64,000 bases of DNA from Metopolophium dirhodum (GCF_019925205.1 NC_083565.1:17140241-17204240); one strand, 5' to 3'. Numbered from the stretch's first letter, positions 1 to 14,605 are shown. A program made the numbers and translations. The notes: a model not told the origin generated them from the sequence alone.

Positions 1-3000
1 GTCGTATGATAAGTTTACTAGACTGAATATTACATACCTATATTTTATATTTTACATATAACTATTATAAAGGAATATTATATTATTTTTAGTACATTTG
101 TACAGTTTAATAACTTAGAAATTGTAGGTACTCATTTTAATTTTGATTTAGGTGTGTCAATATTTGCAAACAAATCATCTATATACAAATTACAGTAAAA
201 AATGGGATTTTAACTTGAAAATAATTTTATGTCACCACTGAATTACTTCTTAAATAGTATCAAATAATGAATATACAAATATTTCAAAATATGGTCTACT
301 TATAGACATTTAAAATTTACAAAAATCAGGATTTTAATAAATAAATTATTCAAGGATAAAAATAAGACTATAAGAGTAATGCATGGGCATGTTTGATGAA
401 TCATGGTTGGTATACTCATATACTTATTAACTGTTGGTTTAAACTTATTGTGTTACATAAGTTTTAAACTTTTCAAACGTAGCTCATTAAACGGTTATTA
501 TTTGGTAGATATTGGCGTATTATTGTATATAGACGAAACAAAATTGTTTGCTATCGCCTGTCGGCTGTCACGTATTTTCAGTAAAATTCTAATTTCTAAT
601 TATGTGCCAACCCGAGTGTAATATAACTACGCCTTTGAGCTTTACACAAAATATTATATAATTACACGATTCACCGAAAAAGTTTAATGATGAGTTGTGG
701 AAAGACCCCATCCGTGTAATTTTGATTTTGCTGATGAACTAATGACGTGTGAATTTCAAAACTGCAGAGCCAGGAAAATAGGAAATTTACGGGAATGGTA
801 AGTCAAATGTTCGCAAAAAAATTAATTTGGAAAATGTTGATTAATCGAGGGGGCTGGTGAGACCTGTTGCGGGCCCCTTCCGCATGTATTTTAAGTATTT
901 TTGATTTTCCAGAGGAAGGAGTGTTTTCATGTACCAAGATCATTGTTCTAAATTTATATTGACTCAACGATATTATTTTCATTCTTTTTTTTTGTATCTA
1001 TATAATATTATGTAATATCTCCATTATCCATATTCTAAGCGTAAAAATTATGATAATAAGATGATTTTGCATAAATGTAAGTATATATTTTTACTATGAA
1101 TATCTAAATTCTGTAACGCGTAACCACGCATTTATTATATGAACTTGTTTTCTTTATAATACCTGTCGACGAGTATTTTCTCTTTTTTGATTTCAAATTC
1201 ATACTTCATTTTTGTGTTTATCGTTTGAATATAATATCATATTTTAATTAAATAAATAATATTTACATATTTTATAAGTTACATATCTTATCATTATACT
1301 GATGAGTTTTATGTTAATATTTTAATTACATCTTCGTAGATATTTCACTTTTAATAGTTAGCAGTAGGTATATATATTATACAGTAATAAGTAATAATAG
1401 TAGTTATTATCGATATACCTATAATCATTTGTATCAGGCATTAGCTTATATTTAAAATTAATAATATCAACGAATTCTAAAGAATGAGCGATTGTGATCA
1501 AAATATTGCTAAATACTAGTATCTATAATAATTCTATATGTATGTATTTATATTATAGCTAGTATCTATTTTTAAAATCAATTTTCGATTTCAATTGGTC
1601 CTTGAACAACTTGAGATATGAACCGAAGAATTCGAGAATGTATTTTTAAATAAGATACATTTATCACCTAAACATTGAAGTGAAAAGATTACGGTTCAGA
1701 AGAGACTCAAATGAAGACACGTTTGGCCAATTGGTCACGACTATTATCCATTAATATTATACACTACGTATGAACAACGAAACGTAAGGCCTGCAATGGT
1801 ATAAATGCATTTTTTCAAGGAGTTTAGCCTTAAATTAAATTTAAAAAGTTTGAAATAATACTACATTATCAATAGTATATGAACTAAATATTTAATTCAC
1901 GTTAATATCATTGTATTGAATGTTATGTTTTCCTGAAACTTGGTCATAAATGTATCAATTTAATTTAGGCATCGGATAGATATTTCAAGACATTATTCGG
2001 ACATCGTCAAAAGTGTATCTAATTAATCATAAATATTACATGTTTTACTGCAGTATAGGTACTATAGTCTTTAGTAGGTATAAGACTGAAAGTTTTAAAG
2101 ATTATTATAATATACTATACCTAAATAATATATATTTACCCAAGGAATTTATAATTTGATTGTATATAAAATAAAAAAATATTGATAACCGATCAGTACC
2201 AAATATAATAGGTATAGCTATTTTTTTTAATAAAAATTTATAAATTTAACAACATAAACAAATTAATATTTCTTGATTACTTAATTACTTACATCATTGA
2301 TGCCATTGAAGATATTTGACAGTGTTTGCGTATATGTAAAATGAACGGATTAACCTACAGCCACGATATTTTAATATTTCCACACGTAATTATTAATAAT
2401 TAATAATATATAATATATATAAACACGTCGAATGCGTATAAACCCCAAAGTAAAAGTGTGAAAACCCATAAATTATTATTCGCGAACGGCAATACGAACA
2501 TCACGTAAAAAATGAATGGCGTGTTTTGTTTCATTGTACGCGATGCTTCAGAGTTCAGACAAACATCTTCACTGTAGATCCAACAAGGACAAAGGATATT
2601 ATAAGTTCACTTAATGTCGTAATACAATATAATCTTATGTATAGATGGTTATTTTTGTTTTTAATTAATCCCGATTTAAACTACTGTATAGGAGCTATTC
2701 AAACAACTAAATAACATTTTAATGGTTAAAGACGTAGTTTTAATCGTGTGAGATACTTTTTGACGTGTTTTTTCAATCTTTTTTTTACCGAAATTACCTC
2801 GAAATTAATACGGTTTACAGATTGCTGCATGCTTATTTTAAGTTATATATAAAAAATATATAGAGACACTAAAACAGATATATGGCACACGATACACACT
2901 GCACGCAGTTGCATATACACAATTGTCGGGCTCTGATTTACTGCCCCGAAAAGTTATTTTCAAAGGAAAAATTGCATCATTATTGTATAAAACAATTTTA

Positions 3001-5189
3001 TGACGTGTATGTAAACAAGTTCGGCTCACGATCTTAATAATTCATGGACATGGGACATCACGGAAAACCTGCATGGTGATAGGAACCTTTTTCGAATTTT
3101 CGGTCTCCTCGGCACAAGTGGTCAGATGCTGTAATAATATTTAGAATTTTAACGCAATAATTACCTATAATGATATAAGTATTGGCGGCGTATTGCGTTA
3201 TATCGATGCATTCGGAAAACGATGTTAGGTTATAGATTTTGTACTATCGTAGTGTTGCATAATATAATGTTTTACAAATTATATATGTGTTCGTAAAAAA
3301 AAATTACGACTTACAAATTTCGAAATATATTGAATTTAGTAAATATTTATGAATCCAATGACGATTGAGAGTTGAGGAATGTTGACATTTAAAATCATAC
3401 AACGCCCAAAACGATGAACCTAAATTATGATCAGTGAAACAAGCAAATTATCAAAATCGTAAAAAAAATTCGTGTGATAAAATGTTATCTAAAAAAAGTT
3501 TACCGTGGCGAAATTTCACAACAAGCATAATTATAAATGTATTCATTAAAAAAAATAACATAATAAACTGTAAGTGGAGATTGTATAGACATCGCTAGTA
3601 TAATATATTAATATGTTATAAATTTAAAATGCACCTATAGAAGATTGTTTTTATTAAGTTACATAAATAAAAAGCTTAAATTTTTTATTTAAAATTTTTT
3701 TTTATATATATTAGTATGTATACAAAACGTCTCCCAGTTTGTCGTTTTTAATAAATGGCACTTACATGATTGACAGATTAATTGGTTTTGGCAATGTGTG
3801 AGTATATAATAGGTACACTTACCTATACATATTTTTTTTTTCTATCATTTAGTTCGGTGAATTTATAAAGTGTAGGTACCTATAATGTATAATATAGAAT
3901 ATTCCTATGGAAAAATTCCCGCATAACTAATTTAAATTTGGTTGCGGAATCGTAGTTACTCAACTTTTATTTTTAATATTATTTTTTTTTTTGTTTTAAA
4001 TTAACTTTTTGTTTAATATTTGAAAATGATATAATTGTTTGATTAAGGTCGTAAAATGACGAAACAAGATGTGTAGGTATAATTCTACTGAACATTAGGC
4101 AGAAACAAGGCCGTGTATACCTATCTACACCACTCTCCAAGTATACGCGGAAAATACTGAAACATGAATAGTCCTTTACTGAAGTCTCAAATATCTTTAT
4201 TCATTATAAAACATATTATTTTCCATACATTAAAAAGCGTCTAATATATTGGTACATAATAATATAACATACATACGCAGTGATTACGATTTCAATACTA
4301 TTTAGTAATGTTATGGACTTATGGCATTATTTTGTTTGGAAACAGCAATACGTAGCCATGTAGGATTACATTTTAGAACTATTATAGGTACCTAATGAAC
4401 AATACCTACTTATTTTTACTGATAATTCTTTTTCACGATTTTGCGTGTACATAATATTGATTGAACTGTTGAAGTGTCTCCATGTGCCTATTGGCTATAT
4501 ATGTATATGCCAAAATTCCAAAAAAAATGTAGAACAATAAAGATTGAAAATTAATTATTCAAATTAGAACGAAAAAAATACAAGATATACATATGGAATA
4601 TGGATATATCGGTCTCTAAATAATTAACAAATTTTAAGTAAAAATGTCTTTATGTTTTATTGTTTTGAAACTTTTCCTGGTATAAAATATGTATTTTATA
4701 TGTACGATGTACCATGTACCTATTATACTTAAGTCTAACGACGTGTAAACTGTTGAACACTAGAGTCAATAATTTGACGTAAAAATAATTAGAAAGAGTA
4801 AACTATTTGTGTTTATGTAATAATTACATTTTTAAACATTAATAAAACAAAGAACACATTTGTTTGTAAATTGCCATGACTTGATTTGGGCACAACGCGT
4901 AGGCATAAAAGTTGTACTTAACAACGATAGCCTCCATATTAAGATTATAAAAAATAAATATCATTTAATAAAATGGGTATCCGTAAATTAAGTAACGAGA
5001 TCTGAATGATGAACATAAAAGACAATGTAACCGAAAAATGTTCACAGTCATACACAAAACATAAGACTTATATAATATTATATAATTATAAGGTGTTATA
5101 ACGATTAACGAGAACAAAATACAAACATTTTGTTGCTATGACAATATTTAAAAATAGGTTAGGTATACATTCTTAGATTTAAATGTATA

Positions 5190-5488
5190 AAGTGATTCAC
5201 CAAGCATGATGATCACCCTCGTTTTTTCCATTGATATAAAATGTATTCAAATTCGGATTTTTGTAATTTTTTAGTGTAGGTAATTGAGATTTTTATAACA
5301 TTTAAGGATTGTTTAGTCTTCAGTGGTGATACAAACTTCTTCTCTTCAACCAAGGATAATACATAGATAGTTCTTAAAAAATGTTTTTCATAAAATAGGA
5401 AATAGATTAATATTGAATCTATAACATAATAAATTATTTATTTATTAAAGGAAGAACTGGGGGGTGAACGTTTTTGGTAAATCATCCA
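5190..5488. mobile_element. Possible MITE with imperfect inverted ends
   Basis: The left end reads GTGATTCACCAAGCATG and the right end, reverse-complemented, reads GATGATTTACCAAAAACG, so the ends are imperfect inverted repeats. The same left-end motif (GAGTGATTCACCAAG) occurs again near 31026, which indicates a dispersed family. I found no convincing target-site duplication, so the borders are approximate. Confidence 0.4.
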
Positions 5489-5779
5489 GTAGATATATGC
5501 AAGCCTAGATAAACATGGATGCAAAAGGTGTTTTCATTTCTAGCAGCATATTTTTTCAAAATAAAAAATTCTTTTTTAAGTGTAGGTATATATATCTTTA
5601 ATTCGTGTACAAAATTCCAAAAGATAATTAGGTACACATACATTTCTAAACATTTTGAAGTTATCATTCGATTAAATAATAACATATATTTTTGAGTAGG
5701 TCCTATAGGCGTTCAGTAATGCATGGGTGATAAGAAAAATTTTAGTATAAAAAGGACTGTATAAATATATATATTATGT

Positions 5780-5885
5780 CAATCCTGGGCATAAACGAGC
5801 TAAAAAGTTAAATTAAACTTAATTTAAACTTTTTAACTTTACTTTAAAAAATTTAATTTTTATTAACTTAATTTTTAACTTACCT
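5780..5885. repeat. Fragment related to GTTAA-rich hAT-type MITE
   Basis: The stretch starts CAATCCTGGGCATAAACGAG and continues with GTTAAA/TTTAAC runs. This resembles the reverse complement of the right end of the complete element at 14042-14597 (CAAGGCTGGGCATTAACGAG). Only one terminus is recognisable, so it is probably a truncated copy. Confidence 0.45.
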
Positions 5886-6601
5886 GATTTATATTGATAA
5901 AAACCTAATAAATAACGAGTTACTTTTAATCAAACCCAAGCTACGATAATTTATAAATAATTAAATAATAAATATTAGGTACCTAGGTGAGTATACAATT
6001 TTTATTGATGATACATGTTGCATAAACATTTACTTTTTATTATTTTAAAATTGTATTTTTATACAAATGGGTTAATTGAGTATATAATTATTGAAAAAAA
6101 AAATGTCACGTCCTGATTTTAATATAATATTTGACACTTACGTAACTTATAATTGTCATTATATTATACTTGAGAGGATGCAGTCAGCGCACATTTTGTT
6201 TTCTCTCCCTGAGTATAACATAGCATATTTTCGTCCAGTGGAACCAATTTTGTGTTGTTACTTGTTAGCTTTAAATCTTTGATATTAGATTGAGTTTATC
6301 TATTATTAAACTTAAAAGTAGGAACATTATCTGTGTTTACACTTAAGATTATTTACGATATTTACGATAATTTTCGTGCATGTTATAAGTAAGTGTGTAT
6401 AAAATTATAAAAACTACATGCAAGTACAATTTTTAAAAATCCTCATATAAATTTAAATATTGTAAACAATCCAATTTACAAACCCAATTTATGTTATTGA
6501 CCTTATGTTTGATAATACGTCAATTCATTATAACATTAAATCTGACAAGCCAATAGATTGGTTCTGCCGGACTCAAATTTGTCATGTTGCGCGTGGGTTA
6601 A

Positions 6602-6630
6602 AGAGAGAGATAGAGAGAGAGAGAGAGAGA
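6602..6630. repeat. AG-rich microsatellite
   Basis: The stretch is a nearly pure run of AG dinucleotides with one interruption (a TAGAG step), directly visible in the sequence. It has no associated gene. Confidence 0.85.
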
Positions 6631-9118
6631 TCAGAGAGCACAAATACTGCGCCGACGTCTTCTTAATCATATGACTATTATTATTTATTATTATTTGTTA
6701 CGATTTACGAATAATTACGATATGAAATTAAAATAATATGACAAACAATACAACTTACAACTTTTTGAGTATACCTGTGCATGTGGTTATAATATATTAT
6801 ATTATAATATAATAGATGACGTATTATAACTTTCAATTATTTTAAAAAACGATTATTTCTCCTATAATCTTCTCCAGAGTAAATTTCCTATAAAATAATA
6901 TTACATGAAAAACGCTATAAGAACAGGTAAAATGTGTATTTCACCCACATGCATTTGTTGCTTCCGACTTATACACATTTTTTATAATAGAGTGAATTGA
7001 CCTATTAACAAATTATTAGGCAAAAATATTATCTATGCTTATAAGGTCGGCTTTTATTCGATATTTTAATTTTTAAGTGAGATATGAGCATTTTTAAATT
7101 GTGATATTTCACACACCCATTTCTTGCTTGAAAATTAAAATATTGAACAATTTACAACGCTTAAGCAAAAAATGTTCTTATCTATAAAAGTTTGAGAATG
7201 TGTCGATCCACTCTTATATCAAAACTAACAGCGTACTATTGAAAATTTGAAACTAGTGAACGAAAATTAGCTATGTCGTACTTTGTAAGACGGAGACAAC
7301 AAACGAATGGGTATAGCACGTCCTCTTAAGTGATTCGAAACATAACTTGTGTACTAAATATTTTATGCATACAATTATGTATTACTATGATATTATTTAT
7401 TAGGTAATATTATCGTCAACATTTGGCGGTGAAAAGAACAAACAATAAAATATCGACGACTATTGAAGCCCGAGGCGACGAAAAAAAAAACGATTTATCA
7501 CAAAAATGACTACTCCATTTATGTGCACAAATTGGTATAGGATATTAATTCGCCGAGGTTCATTATTTTTTTTTTTTTTTCTATACTTATTGAGTTATCG
7601 AAATTCTAACGGTAAATTATATTTAAAATATATTTAAAGAAAAATGGATGCATTACATAATTATCGGATAAAAGACTAAATATAATATATTATTGATAAC
7701 GCGCGCTCAGACGTTCTCAACCCTGACCCAAAATATTATGCACTATTCTAAGTTCCCACAAATCTCAACAAATGTATTATACTATGCATACACCTATAAA
7801 TAATAACATTAAACAACTTCGCGTGGAAGTTGTATACATTTACGACATTTTGTATAAATTATATAGACAATATTACCCGATGGACGCGTATAATATTATG
7901 GTATATTTTTAAACTCTATGCTCGTTTTGTGTAAATTTTTTCGCCTACCATAACATAAAATAGGTAAGTATTGATAATTATGTACCAAGTTATTACTCTG
8001 GTGCTCACCCAACGCGTGTCATAATTACAATACCCAGCACAAATAGATAGGTATTATAATATGAGTATACATTTTAGTTATTATTATATATTATGTACAG
8101 TGCAGTTGAATTTAAAAATGTTTATTTTATTGCTGACCTTCGTACTTTATTTTATATGTTCGAGTTCATGGATCTATTTTATAAACGAAAAAAATACGTA
8201 TTTTTTATACTCGAGTATTAATATTATAACCACTGGACCGTATAAACAATGACTGCAGTATGTCTTATATATAAATATATTATAATACTGTAGGCGGCCG
8301 CAGTCGTCTGCACTCTATACACAGTCCGCAGGATAAACACTAACCGTCGTAATGATAATTAGTCTAATACCTATTGAGAAAAAGCACTACCACAATATCA
8401 TAAAGGTTTTTATCGACATAAAAGTTGGTTCGATTGTACTTATATATTATAGACAACGTGCTATATACAATATACATACATAATATATATATAGATAGCA
8501 CAAGGATTTATTTCAATGTCAAACGCTGGAACGCTATATACGCGAGTACATCTGGCATGCTATATAATAATAGTTTATACATTTTATTATTTTAAACCCA
8601 TTTTTGTACTTCTGTAATGAAAGCGAACGTTAATCGTTTTATTAAAACAAAATATAAAAACGCACTAGGAAAAGAATTACCGATATCTGTTGTACTTATA
8701 GGCCATAGATATACAGCAGGATCCAACGCGACTGTATATACTATATGCTGTTTACGGGAATTGAAAAAATATCACAATTTTAAAATTATATTGTGAACTG
8801 TAGGTAGGTAATAGATAGTTCAAATTTAGTGTTCGATATTAAAAATTTAACCTATGTACAATGTATACAATATTATAATATTATAATATAGTCGTAATGA
8901 TATAAATCTAAGTAAAATTTATTATAATATATAATCTGTATATTATTATATGTATAAGTATGTAACAGAAGACAAAACTATAAACCATACTTTGTTATAC
9001 TTAGCTATAATAGGAGTATTATTAAACATATTATAAAACATCCTTGTAAAATACTATGAAATCTGTTGAATTGTGGGCGCAACTCCGTTTCTTGTACATA
9101 AATAAGTAAATATAAATA

Positions 9119-9259
9119 CAGTCGAGTCTCGATAACTCGAATGTCAAGGGAGATAAAAATTAATTCGACTTATGTAATTTTCGAGTTACAAATATTGCAT
9201 TGAGTGTATAGGAATTTCCCAGGGACGAAAAAAAAATTCAAGTTATCGAGACTCCACTG
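9119..9259. mobile_element. pogo/Tc1-mariner-type MITE (141 bp)
   Basis: The left end CAGTCGAGTCTCGATAACTC and the reverse complement of the right end, CAGTGGAGTCTCGATAACTT, match over about 23 bp with two mismatches. The element is flanked on both sides by TA (9117-9118 and 9260-9261), the target duplication expected of Tc1/mariner-superfamily elements. CAGT ends suggest the pogo/Tigger branch. The interior is only about 95 bp with no ORF, so it is non-autonomous and would have been mobilised by a transposase encoded elsewhere. Confidence 0.75.
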
Positions 9260-9417
9260 TATTTAAAAAAATATACAGGTAATAATTTTCTTTTTACAAA
9301 AACCTTATGAGTACTGGCTAAATATTTATCGATATCGTTTTAAAGAATCTCCAGTGTTAACCTTAACGGATTATTTGATTATTGATCATTTTTTTATTTT
9401 ACTGCTCCTATCTATAT

Positions 9418-9570
9418 CAGCGGCGGATCCAGTGCTTAATTGGGGGAGGGGGGGACAAAAGTACAAAAATACAAAATGTCGCTACAAAATTGGCTAAACA
9501 CAGTGTAAAATAAAAGGAAACTACAGCGCCTGGGGGGGAAACTTTTCCCCCCCTCCTGGATCCGTCACTG
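9418..9570. mobile_element. hAT-type MITE (153 bp)
   Basis: The left end CAGCGGCGGATCCAG and the reverse-complemented right end CAGTGACGGATCCAG agree at 13 of 15 positions. The flanks carry an 8-bp near-duplication, ATCTATAT (9410-9417) and ACCTATAT (9571-9578), with one mismatch. Ends of CAG type plus 8-bp duplications are the hallmark of hAT elements. Inside are G-rich and C-rich runs that can fold back, and no ORF. Confidence 0.7.
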
Positions 9571-12500
9571 ACCTATATATTATTATGTAAATCTAAGTTT
9601 TATTATACACGAATAACAAGCATTTTTATGATGCATATGCATAACGACATTTTTGAATAATATTTTATCAAAATCAACAATGGTATATTAATTAATAAGT
9701 ATATTGTAAATGTATAAAAAATCACTGAACCACGACAACGAAAGTCGTGATGGATGAACACAGAGGGCAATCAACTTGGCCAAAAATAAGACAATCAACT
9801 TTACTGCTGATTTGACAACTACAATAATTTTCTTCTGATATGCCTCGGCCAACATAATTATACCTATCCGCAGTCTTATATATTTTTGTAATATCATATA
9901 CCTAAACCGTTTAATTGATAACCCCTATGTTCAATGACATTTATCTAAACCTTAAAGTTAAATTAAATTCGTCAAAAATTAAATTGATTTCTTATATTAT
10001 TCTTCACTAGGTTGTAGCAGGTTATTGTCCCTATTGTTCGTATTTCATTAGAATGTAATTTTCTAAAGTAAATCTACTATTGGATTTGCCCCCCTATTAA
10101 CATTCCGCATTTGTGATGAAATATGTAATAGGTAACAAGCAAATAAATTTGCGCTTTACTACCACAGAGCAACATATAGGTACGTCAAGTTGCATATTAT
10201 TATAATATATACCTATTGCCTATTACCTAATACCTACTGGCTACTACCTACCTGTGTATGTACCGTATACCAGGGGCGATTTTAAATTCGATTCTCCCTT
10301 TGATGGAATTCATTTACTATACATTTAGTAGCATCCCCCGTAACAAAATCTCGGCGATTGTTGTCTACAATAGTTGTACCTATGTATATGTTTTTATTGC
10401 TCCTCGATGGAAAAATATACTCTCGGACCTCAGTAGATTTTAATCAAGAAAAAAAGTTTGGCAACTCAGTCACAACTCTGGTAACACGCATTAGCTACTC
10501 TTGATTTCAAATTGTGGTCTTCAAACCTATAAAATTATAGTTATTATTATTAAAAACAATTTATCTACCTATTATATAATGCCCCGAGGAAACGGTAACA
10601 AATTTAATACAATATATTTTACCCTCGAACCAGAGTTTGCAGTCAAGATATTAAAACTTACCTAGGTAGTGATTCTTTTGAATTTTCGTGATATCGCCAT
10701 ATCGATCTTATTATAATAATTAATGGGTTATATATTCTATACAAATACTATACACGCACAATCGGTGCATTAGCCATTAAATGTATACATACATTTACGA
10801 TTTACCGTTTGAAAATTCTATTTTATATTGTTTATTATAATGAAAAATATATGAACACAGCGTATAATATGTATATGGGCTGCACTGAACAAATAATATC
10901 AGATCGAGTTCGTTGGTTGAACTATATTTTCTAATGGGTACATAATAATAATGTAACGAGTATACGGACTTGGTATTAAGCAATACTATTTACAAAAGTG
11001 TTTGTTTGTATATACTTTTTTACTCGTACAAGCTACACCGAAGTACACCTACGCGTATGTGCCATATTTCAATATTCGTATTGCTAATAAGTAGGTATAA
11101 TAAGTAATAACTAAAATACGTCATGTATAACGTCACTATAATATAATATGTCTATAGGTAGTATTGTAGTAAGTATAAGTACTATTATTGTAGTGGACAC
11201 TGGTAAAGCGTTTTATAACATGCACCGTCCGACTAAAATATATTTACATATTGTAATATTATCGGTCGACACGATAGGTGTACCTGCCTACGTTATAAAT
11301 GTTTAATGCTACTTAGAACTAATTATCGACAATTATTAATGTTATGCTTACTGTTTAATCGAATAATAAATTACGGTATTTATTAGTTATTACAGTCGAT
11401 TTCTGAAAAACAGTTGTAGTCAACGGTAATATTAATATAATTACAAAATATAAAATAATACATAGGTACCTATGTTATGTAAGCGGCTTCGTGTTGGTCA
11501 ACGCGTATTGTCGAGAATCATATGCGTATTATCATCTATCGTTATGATTAGTAATGTACAAAATATGCAATACTACAGTGACGTGTTGACCGTGATTTCG
11601 AAGGGCAGTTGCCTGATAATTTTAAATGGGTGGGTGGGTGGGTGAGTACTGAGTACTGGATTTAGTGTGAAATTCAAGTACAAGACTAACTTTGTCTGAA
11701 TATGATATTTAACTTATTAAATAATTACTTAATAAGTATTAATAATATTAAGCAATCGAGTGGTGGTAAATTTATTCAAAAATGAATTGTCCGAAAAAAT
11801 ATTTCACTACGCCACGCCACTGCAGCATTGCAGTACAAAATATGTACAATCAATGGTATTACTATTGTTTTCCCTTCGAGGCATCCGTATTGTGATCTGA
11901 CCTTTTACTGAGTGACATGACGGTGGGTACATAAAAATTCCTATATCCCGGGTAACCGAAAATAAAAGAGCTGTATTAGCTGTAATAGTGTAATGTGTAC
12001 AAATGCAGAGCCACAGAGAACAGAGATAAACTCTGAACAAAGATTAGTCCGTGGATAAAACTAATTTTACATAACTTGACAGTTAACGATGACACACAAT
12101 TAAACCTATGTCCTATAGTAGTGGTCTTCAAACTTTTTGGACTCGCGACCCATTTTTTTAGGCCTACATTTTTCACGACCCACGTAAGCTTTATAGAAAA
12201 ACGAAAAAAAAGCTAAAATTGCTTAATGCTCTGTAGTAGTACTATTATAACTGAATAAATAAAAATAAATAAATAATTATATTCAATGTCATACTACGTA
12301 GAATCATACTAGTATAATATGCAACATATACTGTGATTTGATATCCATTATATTATAGAATATAGATTACATAGACTGTATTTTCATTTATTTGACATTT
12401 ATTATTATTCTAATATTGATTACATATAGTTATGCAATCAATACCTTGAAAAATTTAGTTGATAAAAAATTAAATGTAATAAGCCATTTGCATATGAGAG

Positions 12501-14033
12501 CAACCCCACAAAATACACATTACACATGTTCCCATAGAAAGCATATTATTATCTACTTACTTTATTCTCCATATAATTGTCTACAATCATCCATTATACT
12601 CAGAATTTTAAGTTTCCCATAAGATCGTATAGTTTTGTAGTATATTAGTTTAACGTTACCCTGACATCGCCATAACCAAATTTTAATTATACTCGACTTG
12701 TACCTATATACTATTTTCAATTCTATATACACCTTATTTTCAGCAATTTTCTAAAGGCTCCCGTTACTCGGAATTATTAATTTTCTAATAATATTATCCG
12801 ACGATGACGATAACTTCTTATGAAGCCTTGTTTTTATGAAATAAATAGAATAGTTTATTTTTTAAAAGTGGTTACTATGGTGCCAGTGAAAGTGTGTAAT
12901 GTTACCACAGCACCTCCAATAAGATATTTGAAATTTCGAGAAATGAGTGATTTCAGAAAATTAAATTTTGTTTGTAGAAAATCAAGTACCTAAATAATAC
13001 TTTATATAAATAATTATTTTTATGGAAACATTTCTACTCTGTGGCTTCGGGGGGATAACGTGTACCTATGTATCTAAATGGTTTTGTATATTCACATTAA
13101 TAAAGATTATTAAGCGTATTAAATATTAATATATATTATCCTAATTCATAATATTTTCGATAACATAATCAATCTGAATAAAGAATAAGCTGATCTTCGT
13201 TTTTTTAATAAGTCTGGAGTCCTGTCTCCTGTGTATTGAACAACATAATATAGGTACAATACATTCGTGTACATGCCTAATGTCTATTGACCTTGCTTTA
13301 CAACATGTATTTTTCCCTCAATTCGACATGATTAATTCCATTTTATTGTTTTGAAAACAATACAAATTTTAACTTCGAGTTGCACGAAATGTTGCACATG
13401 TCAAACTACAGTGCAGTTTTACTATATACACCATAGTATATACTATGTACTTATAAATTACTTATATTTATACAATTATACATACATATATATATATATA
13501 TAATTGTGTGAGTATGTTTTTGTGTGCACATCTTGATTTTCCCTTATAAACGATTTAGCTTTTACCATTTACACATAACTTATACAATGGTTACAATAAT
13601 ACTAAATAACATGAAAACTGATATAAAAGTCAACGTTTATATTTAACAGCGTTTTCAGTAGGTATACAATATAATTCCTAACGTATAGTTAAGTATAAAA
13701 TAAGGTATTAAATATGCATGCTAGTTGTTAAAGGGGGGTCCCCAAGAAGAATTTGAATTCTAAGCTTCATCACAAGTTTGACTTAAATATACACGATAAG
13801 TTCAAAAGACAAGAGTCGAAATTAAATTGATTGGACTGTATAATATATTATATGATATAGAACTACCAGTGTTTTAAGTGATTCAATTATACCAATGTTT
13901 CGTGTGCTCCAGCTGTATATTATTAAACTTAATCGCGAATTCGTTAGATATTTGCTGCGTGGCGCGGTCAGTCGTGAAAAACATACACCGTATTGCCGAG
14001 TGATGGCGTTAAGTTTATCCGGTGAACAATATA
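9571..14033. other. Gene-poor AT-rich DNA
   Basis: I found no gene. Near 12117-12180 a short stretch (GTGGTCTTCAAACTTTTTGG and following, with GCGACCCA) looks like one end of a hAT-type element whose other end I could not find. A short GGGT tandem run lies at about 11629-11645, and TA-rich microsatellite sequence at about 13485-13502. The ORFs between 11807 and 12622 overlap each other and have no coding features. Confidence 0.55.
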
Positions 14034-14605
14034 CATATTATCAAGGCTGGGCAAGTTAATGATTTTTTTTAACTCAGTTAAGTTAAGTTAATATGCACCA
14101 ATAACAAAAAGTTAAAAGTTAAAAGTTAATTTAACTATAGGTTAACTCAGTTAAGTTAAAAGTTAATACACACTTTTTGTTAACTTTTTATTAAGTTAAA
14201 AAAAAGTTAATTTGTTTATACAACGCTAGCGTACTTAATTTTTTTCCAACCCAAAACTAAATTATAGGATAAAGGGTTAATACTTCATACACTATTTCCA
14301 TATAAGTTAGATTCTAATGATATACATTTTTAACTTTAAACAATTTACGATACATATTTTTTGACATGAAAACAAAATAGTGAAATATTATAAAATTAAA
14401 AACAAAATTAATTAACTTAACTTGCTTCTTAAAATTAAAAATCAACTCGTTGATTTCACGTTAATTAAGAAAGAAATTTAGTAAGTTAACAATTAAGTTA
14501 ATGAAAAGCCAAAAGTAACTAGTTAAGTTAAAAAGTTAAAATTAAATTAACTTTTTAACTTAACTTTAACTTTTCAACTCGTTAATGCCCAGCCTTGCAT
14601 ATTAT
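14034..14605. mobile_element. GTTAA-rich hAT-type non-autonomous transposon with target duplication
   Basis: The element spans 14042-14597. It begins CAAGGCTGGGCAAGTTAA and its reverse-complemented end reads CAAGGCTGGGCATTAA, so the terminal inverted repeat is at least 12 bp. It is flanked by a perfect 8-bp direct repeat, CATATTAT, at 14034-14041 and 14598-14605. The interior consists largely of repeated GTTAA/TTAAC words near both ends, giving strong self-complementarity, and no ORF. The 8-bp duplication is diagnostic for the hAT superfamily. The perfect duplication suggests that the borders are exact. Confidence 0.85.

Larger units (their letters stand above)
1..9118. other. Gene-poor AT-rich DNA
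   Basis: I see no supportable gene here. Open frames are short (under 75 codons), lack recognisable domains, and are what AT-rich DNA gives by chance. The stretch holds an AG-rich simple repeat near 6602-6630, a possible MITE at 5190-5488, a GTTAA-rich fragment at about 5780-5885 related to the hAT-type element at 14042, and a segment at 1050-1200 that has a diverged copy at 31788-31930. Confidence 0.6.

Noticed and set aside
403..621. 72-codon ORF near the left end
   Set aside because: No domain and AT-driven composition with no splice or start context. ORFs of this size are expected by chance.
12117..12190. hAT-like end with GGTCTTCAAACTTTTTGG
   Set aside because: Only one terminus is recognisable, so no element can be delimited.
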